A stretch of 64,000 nt of DNA from Chersky-840 sp963811775 (lineage in GTDB: Bacteria; Actinomycetota; Acidimicrobiia; Acidimicrobiales; UBA8190). Location of the stretch: NCBI GenBank assembly GCA_963811775.1, contig CAWESO010000014.1:1-64000 (forward strand), in the 5' to 3' direction. The notes under the pieces were generated by a model, which saw only the letters and a list, made by a program, of their open reading frames with translations, did not search any database and was not told where the DNA came from. The translations under genes and the position numbers were made by a program. Of the stretch, positions 1 to 8,784 are shown piece after piece. The stretch's first letter is position 1; the number at the start of each line of letters is the position of its first letter.

Positions 1-1
1 C

Positions 2-606
2 CACCAGTCGCTCCACGACGTCTTCGTGCGCAAGATGAAGGCCGCCGACGCCCGGCGTGTCGTGGCCGGCGTCGACTGGCTCGACATCCTGCCCGCCCAT
101 CGACCTCGCCGGCTCCGAGGTGCACCTTCTCACCGCGCACCGGCCGGGAACACGTCTTCGCCCATGCGCTCTCCCGGTGGTGGACGAGTACGACGTGATC
201 CTCATCGACTGCCCGCCGTCGCTGGGGGTGCTCGCCGTCAACGGCCTGACCGCCGCGAAGGAGGTGCTCATTCCGGTGCAGTGCGAGGCGCTCAGCCCGC
301 GGTGTCGGGCAGCTGCTCGAGAAGATCGACGACGTGCGCATGTTCGCCAACGCGGATCTCGAGGTGCGGGGGGTCATCGCCACCATGTACGACGAGCGCA
401 CCCGGCACGGCAAGTCGGTGCTCGACGACGTGCGGACGCGCTACGGCCTGAGCGTGATCGAGCCCCCGGTGCGCAAGTCGATCCGGTTCGCCGAGGCACC
501 CGCGCAGGGGCGCTGCATCCTGCAGCACGCGCCCACCTCGCCGGGGGCCGAGGCCTACCGCGCCATCGCCCGCGAGCTCGACGCCGACCGGCGTCCGGCA
601 CGCTGA
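2..606 (+). pseudogene. ParA/Soj-type ATPase, 3' part, multiply frameshifted
   Basis: This is the C-terminal part of a ParA-family P-loop ATPase (chromosome or plasmid partitioning); the 5' end lies outside the window. Conserved ParA segments are readable but lie in different frames: VRKMKAADARRVV (frame 2), PIDLAGSEVHLL (frame 3), REHVFAHALS (frame 1), then DEYDVILIDCPPSLG and KEVLIPVQCEAL (frame 3), then GVGQLLEKIDDVRMF through to the stop (frame 1). At least four single-base indels are needed, near 97, 140, 175 and 300. The DCPPSLG Walker B region and the C-terminal half are well conserved, so sequence errors near a contig end explain this better than old decay, but as given the gene is broken. 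The specific role (chromosomal ParA or another member) is not certain. Confidence 0.8.
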
Positions 607-637
607 GCGATCCGGCCTAGAGAGAACCGGTCCGGCG

Positions 638-1053
638 GTGACCGACGCACCTGACCCCCTGGGCAAGCGGGCCCTGTACTGGGCCCCGGCCGAGCGCGAC
701 GAGGGTGGGCCCGGGCGCCGCGGAGCGCGACGTGCCGGGCAAGCACGCGTTGTTCTCGGCCGAGGCGCGCGCCAGTGCCGGCGCCGTGGCGCCACCGCTC
801 GCTCCCCCCGACGCAGCACCCGCGGCCGGCCCGCGACATGCGGCCCGGCGCCAGGCGGGGGTTCCTGAGCTCCATCACGGTGGAGTGCTCGACGTGCGGT
901 GGGCGCTCCGAGATCCACGTCACCGAATTCCTGATGCTCCACCTGCCCGTGTGGTTGTGGCGACCCGGCCGCGGCTACACCCGTTTCATGACCTGTCCGG
1001 CCTGCCGGCGGCGAACCTGGGTGAGCGCCTCGTGGGCTCCCTGGGCCCGCTGA
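638..1053 (+). pseudogene. Small protein with two Cys-x2-Cys pairs, frameshifted
   Basis: A GTG at 638 opens a reading frame (TDAPDPLGKRALYW) that continues in a second frame from about 700 (ERDVPGKHALFS) and a third from about 840 to the stop at 1053 (RRGFLSSITVECSTCGGRSE, later FMTCPACRRRTW). Two indels are required. The joined product would be about 135 residues, with a Pro/Ala-rich linker and a C-terminal zinc-ribbon-like CSTC...CPAC domain. The two similar N-terminal segments (GKRALYW and GKHALFS) look like an internal repeat. It lies 31 bases after the ParA fragment on the same strand and may be co-transcribed with it. I do not know its function. Confidence 0.6.
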
Positions 1054-1096
1054 CCACAGCGGGTCCCGGTCGGGGGGGACAACCCTGATCGCATCG

Positions 1097-1729
1097 GTGG
1101 GGTCATGGTTGGAGCACTTCCACGGGCCCCTCGCCTATGTGGTGTGCGGTCTCCTCGTCTTCGGTGAGGCCGCTGTCCTGCTCGGCTTCGTCATCCCCGG
1201 CGAGACGGCCGCGCTCATCGGCGGCGTCCTCGCCTCGCTGCACCACGTGGACCTCGTCCTCATCCTGGTGGTGATCGTCGTGTGCGCCATCGTGGGGGAC
1301 TCGGTGGGCTATGAGGTCGGCAAGCTGCTCGGCCCGTGGCTCGTGGAGCACCGGCCGTTGCGGGGCCATCCCGGCGTCCGGCGCGGGCAGGACCTCCTCG
1401 CCCGGCGAGGGGGGCCGGCGGTGTTCCTGGGGCGGTGGCTGGCGCTGGCCCGCGCCCTGGTGCCGGGCCTGGCCGGCATGAGCGGCATGCGCTACCGGAC
1501 CTTCCTCGCCTACAACGCCGCGGGCGGCATCGTGTGGGGGACCACGTTCGTCCTCATCGGCTACGGGGCGGGCACCTCGTACGCCGCGGTGGCGAAGACC
1601 GTCGGGGTCTACTCGCTCGCCATCCTCGCCGTCGTGGTGGTGGCGGTCGTGGTCGCCGTCGTCATCCGCCGGCGCCGCGACCACCGCAAGTGGGCCGGCC
1701 CGGCGCCGCCGAGCGACGACGCGGCGTGA
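1097..1729 (+). CDS. DedA family membrane protein
   Basis: A 210-residue membrane protein of the DedA/SNARE-associated (VTT) family. The N-terminal half carries the typical hydrophobic segments and the FVIPGET motif (about residues 32-38); the middle has a GDSVGYEVGK segment, and the second half has FLGRW followed by RALVPGLAGMSGM, the family's conserved re-entrant region. The C-terminus is a long valine-rich transmembrane helix ending in a basic tail (RRRRDHRK). DedA proteins act in membrane lipid homeostasis and some are lipid scramblases or flippases; the substrate here is unknown. The start is a GTG. The gene converges on the metallo-hydrolase with only 10 bases between stop codons. Confidence 0.9.
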   Translation: MGSWLEHFHGPLAYVVCGLLVFGEAAVLLGFVIPGETAALIGGVLASLHHVDLVLILVVIVVCAIVGDSVGYEVGKLLGPWLVEHRPLRGHPGVRRGQDLLARRGGPAVFLGRWLALARALVPGLAGMSGMRYRTFLAYNAAGGIVWGTTFVLIGYGAGTSYAAVAKTVGVYSLAILAVVVVAVVVAVVIRRRRDHRKWAGPAPPSDDAA

Positions 1730-1739
1730 GCGGGCGTGC

Positions 1740-2837
1740 TCAACGCTGGTCGGGCAGGTAGAACGTGCTCGGGGGCCCGCCCTCGCGGTGCACCCGCCCG
1801 TGGTTCTCGAGCAGGACGATGTGGGCCAACGTCTCGCCCACCGCGGCGCGCTGCATGAAGTCGGCGATCTCATGCCACGGGCGCGACCACTTCAAGGCGA
1901 CGGAGATGTCCCACGCCGTCGCGCCGGGGTGCTCGGCGATGAGACCCTCGATCTCGGCCAGGCGATCGGCGTGGTGCGTGATGATGTCGTCGAGCCGGCC
2001 GGCCAGGTCGGAGAAGCGGTACTCGTGGGCGGGGAGCACCTCGTCGACTCCGAGGTTCTGGCACTTGAGCAGCGACTCCAGGTACTCCCCGAGCGGGTTG
2101 GGGAACTGCTGGGTGTGGACGCCGATGTTGGGCGTGATGCGGGGGAGGACGTGGTCACCGGACAGCAGGAGCCGGTGCTCCTCGCTGTAGAAGCACACGT
2201 GCCCGGGGGAGTGGCCCGGTGTCCACACCGTCTTCAGGTCCCAGCCCGGGACGTCGACGCGCTTTCCGTCTTCGAACAGCACGTCGGGCACCGCCATCGT
2301 CACCTGGCCGCGGATCATCATCGAGGCGAAGTTGAGGTCGGGGAGCTTCGTGGCCGGGACGCCCGCGTCGGCCAGGAAGTCGCGCATACGGGCCAGGAGG
2401 TCGTCGGTCTCGATGTAGCGCGCCTCGAGCATCTCGGCGTCGTCGGGGTGCAGTCCGATCCACGCCCCGGACTCCTCCCGCACCCGACCGGCCAGGCCGT
2501 AGTGGTCGGGGTGGATGTGGGTGACGAGCACGGCCTGGACGTCCTTGATGGATCCGCCCGCTTCGATGAGCCCGTTGTTGAGGGCCGTCCAGGCGTCCTC
2601 GGTGTTCCACCCGGCGTCGACGATGGCGACCCCGTTGTCGAGCTCGAAGGCGTAGACGAGGACGTAGCGCAGGGGGTTGTCGGGGATCGGCACGGGAATG
2701 GACCACAGCCCGGGCCGCACCCGCTCCACGGGCGGCATGACGTCGCGGTCCCACGCCTCTTTCTGGAGCACCCCGGTGACGACGACCATCGTCGGCACCG
2801 TAGGCGGGAACACCGGCGCCGACCAACCCGTCTCCAA
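1740..2837 (-). CDS. Metallo-beta-lactamase-fold hydrolase
   Basis: A 365-residue protein of the metallo-beta-lactamase superfamily, glyoxalase-II-like branch. The zinc-binding motif THIHPDH gives H107, H109, D111 and H112; further ligands are probably in TPGHSPGH (H209/H213), SGDH (D228) and LPAHEY (H271). The C-terminal third is an alpha-helical region as in many actinobacterial members acting on thioester- or lactone-like substrates, but the substrate cannot be deduced. The first 16-33 residues look unlike the family, so the true start may be Met17 or Met34. No signal peptide, so probably cytoplasmic. Confidence 0.85.
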   Translation of the reverse strand: METGWSAPVFPPTVPTMVVVTGVLQKEAWDRDVMPPVERVRPGLWSIPVPIPDNPLRYVLVYAFELDNGVAIVDAGWNTEDAWTALNNGLIEAGGSIKDVQAVLVTHIHPDHYGLAGRVREESGAWIGLHPDDAEMLEARYIETDDLLARMRDFLADAGVPATKLPDLNFASMMIRGQVTMAVPDVLFEDGKRVDVPGWDLKTVWTPGHSPGHVCFYSEEHRLLLSGDHVLPRITPNIGVHTQQFPNPLGEYLESLLKCQNLGVDEVLPAHEYRFSDLAGRLDDIITHHADRLAEIEGLIAEHPGATAWDISVALKWSRPWHEIADFMQRAAVGETLAHIVLLENHGRVHREGGPPSTFYLPDQR

Positions 2838-3105
2838 ACCCGACGGGGCCGGGCCGACGGTGCTCGGCCGCCCCTAAGACGGGTGACGGTGCGACGGAGA
2901 GTGAGATCCTGACGGGGGATCCGGCCATGGCTCCTGCCTGTTCACTATTTTCACTTTCACTCCATTGACCACAGGAAGCACGGATCAATACCATGACGCG
3001 CTCGGCCCTGCTTCCTCGACGCAAGCCCGGTGCCCGTCCGCCAACCGCTCCCGCGCGCGCGACCGCGCACCGGTCCGCACGACGCACGACATCACGGGGG
3101 TCCAG

Positions 3106-4863
3106 GTGCAAGAACGGCTAGCGCACAGCTCCGCTGACACCGGTGGCGGTCGTGACCGCGAGCTCTTGGTGAGCGGCCTGCGCTCGAGGATCGAGCACGT
3201 CCTCGACATGGCGCGTGACGCCTTTCTCGAGACCGACGCCCGGGGTGTGCTCACCGAGTGGAACCGTCAGTCCGAGGTCCTCTTCGGTTGGTCGCGCGAC
3301 GAGGTCCTCGGTCGGCCCGTCATCGAGTTCCTCGTCCCCGACCGGTACCGCCCCACGGCTCGGCGCGAGCTCGAGTCGCTCGCCACGACGCTGCGCACCA
3401 TGGGGCGGACGCGGTCGCGCCAGCTGCGCCTGTTGCACCGCGAGGGCTACGAGGTCGAGGTCCTGGGCTCGGCCTACATCGTGGGGTCCGGTGCCGACCT
3501 GCGCATCGGCGGGTTCCTCTACGACCAGAACGAGGACCGGGCCGCCGAAGAGGCCCTGGCCCACGCCTACCTGCACGACTCGCTCACGGGTCTGCCCAAC
3601 CGCACGCTGTTCACCTACCGCCTGGCCTACGCGCTGGCCAAGGGGAAGAGCGAGCCGGGATCGATCGCCGTGCTCGTCCTCGACCTCGACCGCTTCAAGG
3701 CCATCAACGACGGGCTCGGGCACGAGGTGGGCGACGAGGTCCTGGTGTCGGTGTCGAGCCGACTCGAGGCGGCCGACGGCGCCTCCGAGGTCATCGCCCG
3801 ACTGGGCGGTGACGAGTTCCTCGTCCTCTTTGTCGGGGACGACGCCGAGGGGGAGGCGATGGCGTTCGCCGAGCGGGCGCTGCACGCGCTGTCGACACCC
3901 ATCACGGCGGGCGATCGCGAGGTGTTCATCACGGCCAGCATCGGAGTGGCCTGCACGAGCCAACGGGTGAACGAGGCCACGCCCTTGCTCTCCAACGCCG
4001 ATGCGGCCATGTACCAGGCCAAGCGGCGCGGCGGCGGCACCGTCGAGGTCTTCGGCGAGGTCATGCGCATGCGGGTCCTCGACCGCATGCACACCGAGCA
4101 CTCCCTGCACCGGGCCCTCGAGCGCCAGGAGCTCCGGCTCTTCTACCAGCCCGTGGTCGAGATCAACGGGTCGCGGGCGGTCGGGGTCGAGGCCCTGCTG
4201 CGCTGGGAGCACCCCGAGCAGGGGCTCGTGGCTCCCAACAAGTTCATCCCCGTGGCCGAGGAGAGCGGGCTCATCATCCCCATCGGGGCGTGGGTGCTGC
4301 ACGAGGCGTGTCGCCAGCTGTGCATGTGGCGGGCCGACCGTCTGGGTGGGCCGCGCGGCGCGATGGAGGTGAACCTGTCGGCCCGGCAGATCGACCACCC
4401 CGAGATCATCACGACCGTGGAGCGGATCCTCGAGGACACGGGCCTGCCTCCCGACAGCTTGACCCTCGAGATCACCGAGAGCGCCCTCATGAACGACGCC
4501 GCCTCGGCGCTGCGGGTCCTGCAGGCACTCAAGGACCTGGGGGTGACCCTCGCCATCGACGACTTCGGCACGGGGTACTCCTCGCTCAGCCACCTCCAGC
4601 GCTTCCCGTTGGACATCTTGAAGATCGACAAGAGCTTCGTCGACGCCCTCGGCGTGGACCAGGGTGGGACCGAGATCGTCGCCGCCGTGGTGAAGCTGGC
4701 CCACGCCCTCGGGTTGCAGGTCATCGCCGAGGGCGTCGAGACCGAGCGCCAGCTCGACGCCCTGCTGCGACTGGACTGCGACTTCGCCCAGGGCTACCTG
4801 TTCTCCCGGCCCGTGCCCGCCCACAAGCTCGTGGAGAAATTCCCGCTCCCTCTCGGCGCCTGA
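3106..4863 (+). CDS. PAS-GGDEF-EAL cyclic-di-GMP signalling protein
   Basis: A soluble c-di-GMP turnover protein of 585 residues if translation starts at the GTG chosen here; the open frame extends to a TTG at 2965, but those 47 codons are low-complexity and probably untranslated. Domain order: PAS (about residues 25-130), diguanylate cyclase with an intact GGDEF at 234-238, and phosphodiesterase with EALLRW at 362. The EAL catalytic set is visible: NLSARQ, EITES, DDFGTGYSS, KIDKSF and EGVE. No RxxD inhibitory site precedes GGDEF. Both activities could be functional, with the PAS domain as sensor; the net direction cannot be predicted. It stands alone, so its output is unknown; it is more than 40 kb from the pilus genes. 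Confidence 0.92.
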   Translation: MQERLAHSSADTGGGRDRELLVSGLRSRIEHVLDMARDAFLETDARGVLTEWNRQSEVLFGWSRDEVLGRPVIEFLVPDRYRPTARRELESLATTLRTMGRTRSRQLRLLHREGYEVEVLGSAYIVGSGADLRIGGFLYDQNEDRAAEEALAHAYLHDSLTGLPNRTLFTYRLAYALAKGKSEPGSIAVLVLDLDRFKAINDGLGHEVGDEVLVSVSSRLEAADGASEVIARLGGDEFLVLFVGDDAEGEAMAFAERALHALSTPITAGDREVFITASIGVACTSQRVNEATPLLSNADAAMYQAKRRGGGTVEVFGEVMRMRVLDRMHTEHSLHRALERQELRLFYQPVVEINGSRAVGVEALLRWEHPEQGLVAPNKFIPVAEESGLIIPIGAWVLHEACRQLCMWRADRLGGPRGAMEVNLSARQIDHPEIITTVERILEDTGLPPDSLTLEITESALMNDAASALRVLQALKDLGVTLAIDDFGTGYSSLSHLQRFPLDILKIDKSFVDALGVDQGGTEIVAAVVKLAHALGLQVIAEGVETERQLDALLRLDCDFAQGYLFSRPVPAHKLVEKFPLPLGA

Positions 4864-5023
4864 TCCCCGGGCCCGGGCCCACCGCGGCCCGAGCCCATCC
4901 TCAGCTCCCCGGCTCCTGAGCCGACCCGCCGCAGGCTCGGCCCGCGCCCTCCGCGGCCCCCGACCTGGCCCGGACGTCCTGGCCAGGCCCTTGGACCGGC
5001 CCCGGCCGGCTCCTCGGGAAAAC

Positions 5024-5055
5024 TACTTGACGTCGCAACTATCTAGGAGTAAAGT
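5024..5055 (+). promoter_or_regulatory. Sigma70-type promoter with MarR-like operator for yceI
   Basis: A -35 hexamer TTGACG (5027-5032) and a -10 TAAAGT (5050-5055) are separated by 17 bases, an excellent vegetative promoter. The -35 is embedded in an imperfect dyad, TACTTG-6-CAACTA (5024-5041), with matching TA and TTG/CAA positions, the layout of many MarR-family operators. A repressor bound there would block RNA polymerase. The operator assignment is inference: no MarR gene lies in the window. Confidence 0.6.
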
Positions 5056-5102
5056 GATTGCGTAGTCAAAAGTACGTAGAGCAAAGATCTCAGGAGGCCA
5101 CC

Positions 5103-5723
5103 ATGACCACATCCATCACCAACCCGGCGCTCACCTCGACCCGCCCGTACCGGGGTGGCGTGGTCCCTGCTGCCGGCGTCTACGACCTGGACCAGGCCCA
5201 CACCACGGTCGAGTTCATCGCCCGCCACCTCATGATCACCAAGGTGCGGGGCCGCTTCGCCACCTTCTCGGGATCCATCAACGTGGCCGAGGTACCCGAG
5301 GAGTCGTCGGTGGAAGTGACCATCGACGCCGCGAGCATCAACACCAGCCAGGACCAGCGTGACGCCCACCTGCGCAGCGCCGACTTCTTCGACACCGACA
5401 CCTACCCGCACCTCACCTTCAAGAGCACCTCGGTCGCGCTCGACGGCGACGACTGGAAGGTGACCGGCGACCTGACCGTGCGCGACGTCACCCGTCCGGT
5501 GGTGCTGACGGTGGAGTTCGACGGCGCCAACACCACGCCGTGGGGCACCCAGGCCGTGGCCTTCTCGGCCGCGACCGAGATCGACCGCGAGGAATGGGGC
5601 CTGACCTACAACCAGACCCTCGAGACCGGCGGCGTGGTCGTGGGGAAGAAGGTGCGCATCGAGCTCAACGTGGAGGCCGTCCTGCGCCAGGAGAGCGCCG
5701 ACGACGTGCACGGCGCCGCCTGA
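5103..5723 (+). CDS. YceI family protein
   Basis: A 206-residue YceI-family lipocalin-fold protein that probably binds an isoprenoid-type or other hydrophobic ligand. Conserved elements are the start YDLDQAHTTVEF (about 27-38), the segment RDAHLRSADFFD (86-97) and TPWGTQAVAFSA plus REEWGLTYN near the C-terminus. There is no signal peptide, as in many actinobacterial members that remain cytoplasmic. The start is set by a strong Shine-Dalgarno AGGAGG at 5092-5097; the frame is open upstream to 5058 but that would read through the promoter region. Transcription probably starts just downstream of the TTGACG/TAAAGT promoter, with likely regulation by a MarR-type repressor. Confidence 0.93.
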   Translation: MTTSITNPALTSTRPYRGGVVPAAGVYDLDQAHTTVEFIARHLMITKVRGRFATFSGSINVAEVPEESSVEVTIDAASINTSQDQRDAHLRSADFFDTDTYPHLTFKSTSVALDGDDWKVTGDLTVRDVTRPVVLTVEFDGANTTPWGTQAVAFSAATEIDREEWGLTYNQTLETGGVVVGKKVRIELNVEAVLRQESADDVHGAA

Positions 5724-5788
5724 GGCCCTCGCCTCGAGACGTCTCGGGCCGCGACCGCGGCCCGACCATGACACCAGAAACCGTGATT

Positions 5789-5820
5789 CGGGCGCCGTTC
5801 CCTTGGGGGAGCGGCGCCCG
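5789..5820 (+). terminator. Stem-loop after yceI
   Basis: A perfect 9-bp GC-rich stem (CGGGCGCCG at 5789-5797 with CGGCGCCCG at 5812-5820) and a 14-base loop, 65 bases after the yceI stop. Only a short, interrupted T stretch follows (GCGTTTT), so it may be a weak terminator or an mRNA 3'-end stabiliser. Confidence 0.45.
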
Positions 5821-5862
5821 GTAGCGTTTTGCGTGAGCCGCACGGGTGGGGGGCCGACGCCG

Positions 5863-7254
5863 ATGGCTGAGAACCGCCGGGACCGGGAGCGTCGGACGGG
5901 CCGTCGTCGGCGGACGGTGGTGCCCCGCACGAGCCATGGGACGTGGGAGCCGGCGCCGGACCGGCCCGATCCCATCGCCCTCCTCGAGGCCGAGAGCGCC
6001 GGGCGGCTGCCCGCCCTGGTGCCCGTGCGCTGGGGCCGGATGCTCGAGTCCCCGTTCGCCTTCATGCGCGGCGCGGCGGGGCTCATGGCGGCCGACCTGG
6101 CCCGCACGCCGTCCACCGGGCTGCACGTCCAGCTGTGCGGGGACGCCCACATGGCGAACTTCGGTGTCTTCGCCTCCCCCGAGCGTCGGTTGCTGTTCGA
6201 CGTGAACGACTTCGACGAGACCATCCCCGGTCCGTGGGAGTGGGACCTGAAGCGCCTGGCGGCGAGCGCGGTGGTCATCGGCCGGGTGGCGGGGACCGCG
6301 GCCCCGGACCAGGCCGCCGCGGCTCGCGCCGCGGCGCGCGCCTATCGCCGCAGCATGGTGCGGCTGGCGGGGATGGGGGAGCTCGAGATCTGGTACGAGC
6401 GCGTCGACGCCAAGGCGGCGCTGCGGTTCATCGGTCGCAAGGCGCCGGCCCCGCTGCGCTCCGCCATCGCCGGCGCCCACCACCAGACGTCGCGCGCCGC
6501 GCTGCCCGAGCTGACCGTGCGCAGCGACGGGGGAGAGAGGCGTATCGCCGACCACCCGCCCCTCGTGACCCACGAGGGCGTCGACGAGCATGTGCAGAAC
6601 GTGCAGCAGGTGCTGGCCACGTACCCGGCCTCGCTCGAGAGCGACCGCCGGGCGCTGTTGGAACGATTCGAGGTCCTCGACATCGCCGCCAAGGTGGTGG
6701 GGGTGGGAAGCGTCGGCACCCGGTGCTTCGTGGCCCTGCTCATGAGCGACGTGGGCGACCCGCTGTTCCTCCAGGTGAAAGAAGCGGGGCACTCGCTCCT
6801 GGCCGCGTCGATCCCGCGTCGGCCGGCGCGCACCGCCGCGGCCCGCGCACGCGGCCCGGCGGCCTCCGAACCGCCTCGCACCGGGGGACGTCGCGTGGTG
6901 GGGGGCCAGCGCCTCATGCAGGCGGCCAGCGACATCTTCCTGGGCTGGGCCGCGGCGGGAGGCACCGACTTCTACGTCCGCCAGCTCAGGGACATGAAGG
7001 GCACGGTCGACACCACCGCCCTCGGGGCCCGCGGTCTCGTCGGCTACGCCAAGCTGTGCGGCTGGGCGCTGGCCCGGGCCCACGCCCGGTCGGGGGCGGC
7101 CGCACAGATCGCCGGGTACGCCGGGAACGGCGGCGTGCTCGACGACGCCATCACCGCCTTTGCGCTCTCCTACGCCGATCAGACCGAGCGGGACTTCGCG
7201 CTCCTCGTCGACGCCGTGCGCTCGGGGCGGATCACGGCCACCCCCGGTCTGTGA
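5863..7254 (+). CDS. DUF2252 family protein
   Basis: A 463-residue member of DUF2252, a family with a protein-kinase-like fold and unproven function, common in Actinobacteria. Diagnostic motifs are CGDAHMANFG (about 92-101), FDVNDFDET (112-120) and WEWDLKRLAAS (126-136), which resemble the catalytic HGD and metal-binding elements of kinase-like phosphotransferases, and later the segment SDIFLGW. The N-terminus is very basic. The track of open codons runs back to 5803, but Met at 5863 fits the family start better and avoids reading through the upstream stem-loop. It stands alone, with no operon partner visible. Confidence 0.88.
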   Translation: MAENRRDRERRTGRRRRTVVPRTSHGTWEPAPDRPDPIALLEAESAGRLPALVPVRWGRMLESPFAFMRGAAGLMAADLARTPSTGLHVQLCGDAHMANFGVFASPERRLLFDVNDFDETIPGPWEWDLKRLAASAVVIGRVAGTAAPDQAAAARAAARAYRRSMVRLAGMGELEIWYERVDAKAALRFIGRKAPAPLRSAIAGAHHQTSRAALPELTVRSDGGERRIADHPPLVTHEGVDEHVQNVQQVLATYPASLESDRRALLERFEVLDIAAKVVGVGSVGTRCFVALLMSDVGDPLFLQVKEAGHSLLAASIPRRPARTAAARARGPAASEPPRTGGRRVVGGQRLMQAASDIFLGWAAAGGTDFYVRQLRDMKGTVDTTALGARGLVGYAKLCGWALARAHARSGAAAQIAGYAGNGGVLDDAITAFALSYADQTERDFALLVDAVRSGRITATPGL

Positions 7255-7291
7255 GCGCCACCGGCTGGTCGGGCGCGCGATAGTGGAGGGC

Positions 7292-7597
7292 GTGTCGCCC
7301 GCCCGTCGTCGCCCCCTGCTCGTCATCGGCGCCGCGCTCGCGGGCGGGACGCTGGTGGCCAGGTGCATGGGCTACAAGGTGGGGGGCAACGTCGTCGTCC
7401 GCTGTCGCCAGGGACATCTCTTCACGACGATCTGGGTTCCCGGTGCGTCGCTCAAGTCGATCCGTCTGGGGTGGGCCCGTCTCCAGCGCTGTCCCGTGGG
7501 CAAGCACTGGTCCCTCGTCACGCCCGTCAAGGACGCGGACCTCACCGACGACCAGAGGCGCGCCGCCGCCGCGCACCGGGACATCCGCATTCCCTGA
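7292..7597 (+). CDS. Conserved small actinobacterial protein
   Basis: About 101 residues from a GTG at 7292, with a possible internal start at the Met of MGYKVGGN (7364). The N-terminus is a short hydrophobic segment (LLVIGAALAGGTL); the rest carries a compact conserved-looking core: VVVRCRQGHLFTTIW, IRLGWARLQRCPVG, HWSLVTPV and DLTDDQRR with HRDIRIP at the C-terminus. Two cysteine/histidine pairs (CRQGH and CPVGKH) could bind metal, as in a zinc ribbon. I recognise the pattern as a widespread uncharacterised actinobacterial family. It converges on the phosphoesterase. Confidence 0.65.
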   Translation: MSPARRRPLLVIGAALAGGTLVARCMGYKVGGNVVVRCRQGHLFTTIWVPGASLKSIRLGWARLQRCPVGKHWSLVTPVKDADLTDDQRRAAAAHRDIRIP

Positions 7598-7652
7598 CAC
7601 CGGGGTCAACCGCGCTCTGGCGCCGGGGACAGCCGCTCGGTGACGACCGCCG

Positions 7653-8625
7653 CTACAGGTTGAAGGCGGAGAGCATGCTGTTGGCGTGGGCGGCCTGGCC
7701 CAGGGCGGGCAGCCGCAGGAGCTCCTCGGTGGTGAGCAGCAGCGAGTAGTGGTTGAACAGGGTCCCCGACACCGTTCCCACATGCGTACTGGGGCTGGCC
7801 ACGATGGCGGCGACGCTGCATCCCACGTCGGTCGTGTTGGTGGCGCAGTTGTTGCTCGTCCCACCTTCGCCTTCGTCCCACGTCACGAACACGACGACCT
7901 GGCCCGCCCGGTACTGGCGCGCTGTCGAAGATGGCGGGCAGGTGCTCGCTCAACCACGTGTCGCCGTCCTGGAGCGTCCCGTCGTGCATGTCGTCGATGA
8001 GGTTGGGGGTGATGAACGAGAAGGCAGGAAGGGTGTTGGTGGCGAGGTTCGTGGCCAGCTGGCCGTAGGGCACGTCGAAGCTGATCTTGGCGCCGTGTCG
8101 GACGGCCCGCTTCGGCTTACAGAAGTTGAGGTGTCGGTAGTAGGGCGGTGGGTTGTGGCGAACCGCGTATTCGCCGGAATCACGACGGGCGCAGTCAGAC
8201 GGCATGGACTCCTCGTACGCCCTCCAGCTCTCACCCTGCCCGAAGATGCTCGGCGCCGTCGTGGAGCACCGCCGCGACGGGGTGCAGTCTCCCGAGAAGG
8301 TGCTCAAGCTGCTCAGACTCAGGCCGGACGTGGCTGCGATGTAGTTCGGCAGGCTGGGGTGGCTGATGTTGTGATAATTCGTGGCGAGCCCGCACGAGTC
8401 GGCCAGGCCGTTGATGTACGGGGCTCCGCCGGCACCGATCACCGACGAGGCGCTGTGGTTCTCCATCCAGATCCAGATGACATGTTGGTAGTGGGTGGAA
8501 GAAAGCGGCATCGTTCCGCACGTCGCCCCTGACGCCGAGGCGACGGGGTCGACGCCCCCGCTGAGCATGGTCACACTGGCGACCACGAGTACCGAGACGA
8601 TGATGACGACCAACCGCTTGATCAT
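7653..8625 (-). CDS. Secreted phosphoesterase family protein (one frameshift)
   Basis: An AcpA/phospholipase-C-type phosphoesterase (PF04185-like) of about 320 residues. The start MIKRLVVIIVSVLVV is a signal peptide. Family motifs follow in order: HVIWIWMENHS, SHPSLPNYIAATSG, FSFITPNLIDDMHD and VVVFVTWDEGEGG, the last two holding metal-binding Asp/Glu residues. One extra base near 7919 moves the final 80 residues into another frame: the first frame reads FDSAPVPGGPG where the family expects a Q-Y-R-x-G-Q continuation, which is present in the next frame. Restoring it gives an intact protein ending at 7653, so I read it as a probable sequencing indel. The enzyme would act outside the cell on phosphate esters; substrate unknown. 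Confidence 0.82.
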
Positions 8626-8784
8626 GCTCCCCCCAGCCCATCGGACGTCCTGCGATCCCCGCGCAAGTCTTGGGGAGGACAAAACCGTTGTCAACGCCGG
8701 ACCCTGGACCTGGGCAGCCGTCCGCCGGCCCGCACGCGTCTCGCTGTCTGACACCCCGGTGTTCCGCAGACCGCCGGACCCGGA

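Noticed and set aside
5789..5820. The GC hairpin before DUF2252 as a protein-binding operator
   Set aside because: It lies just after yceI and fits a weak terminator better than an operator; no repeated dyad is nearby.
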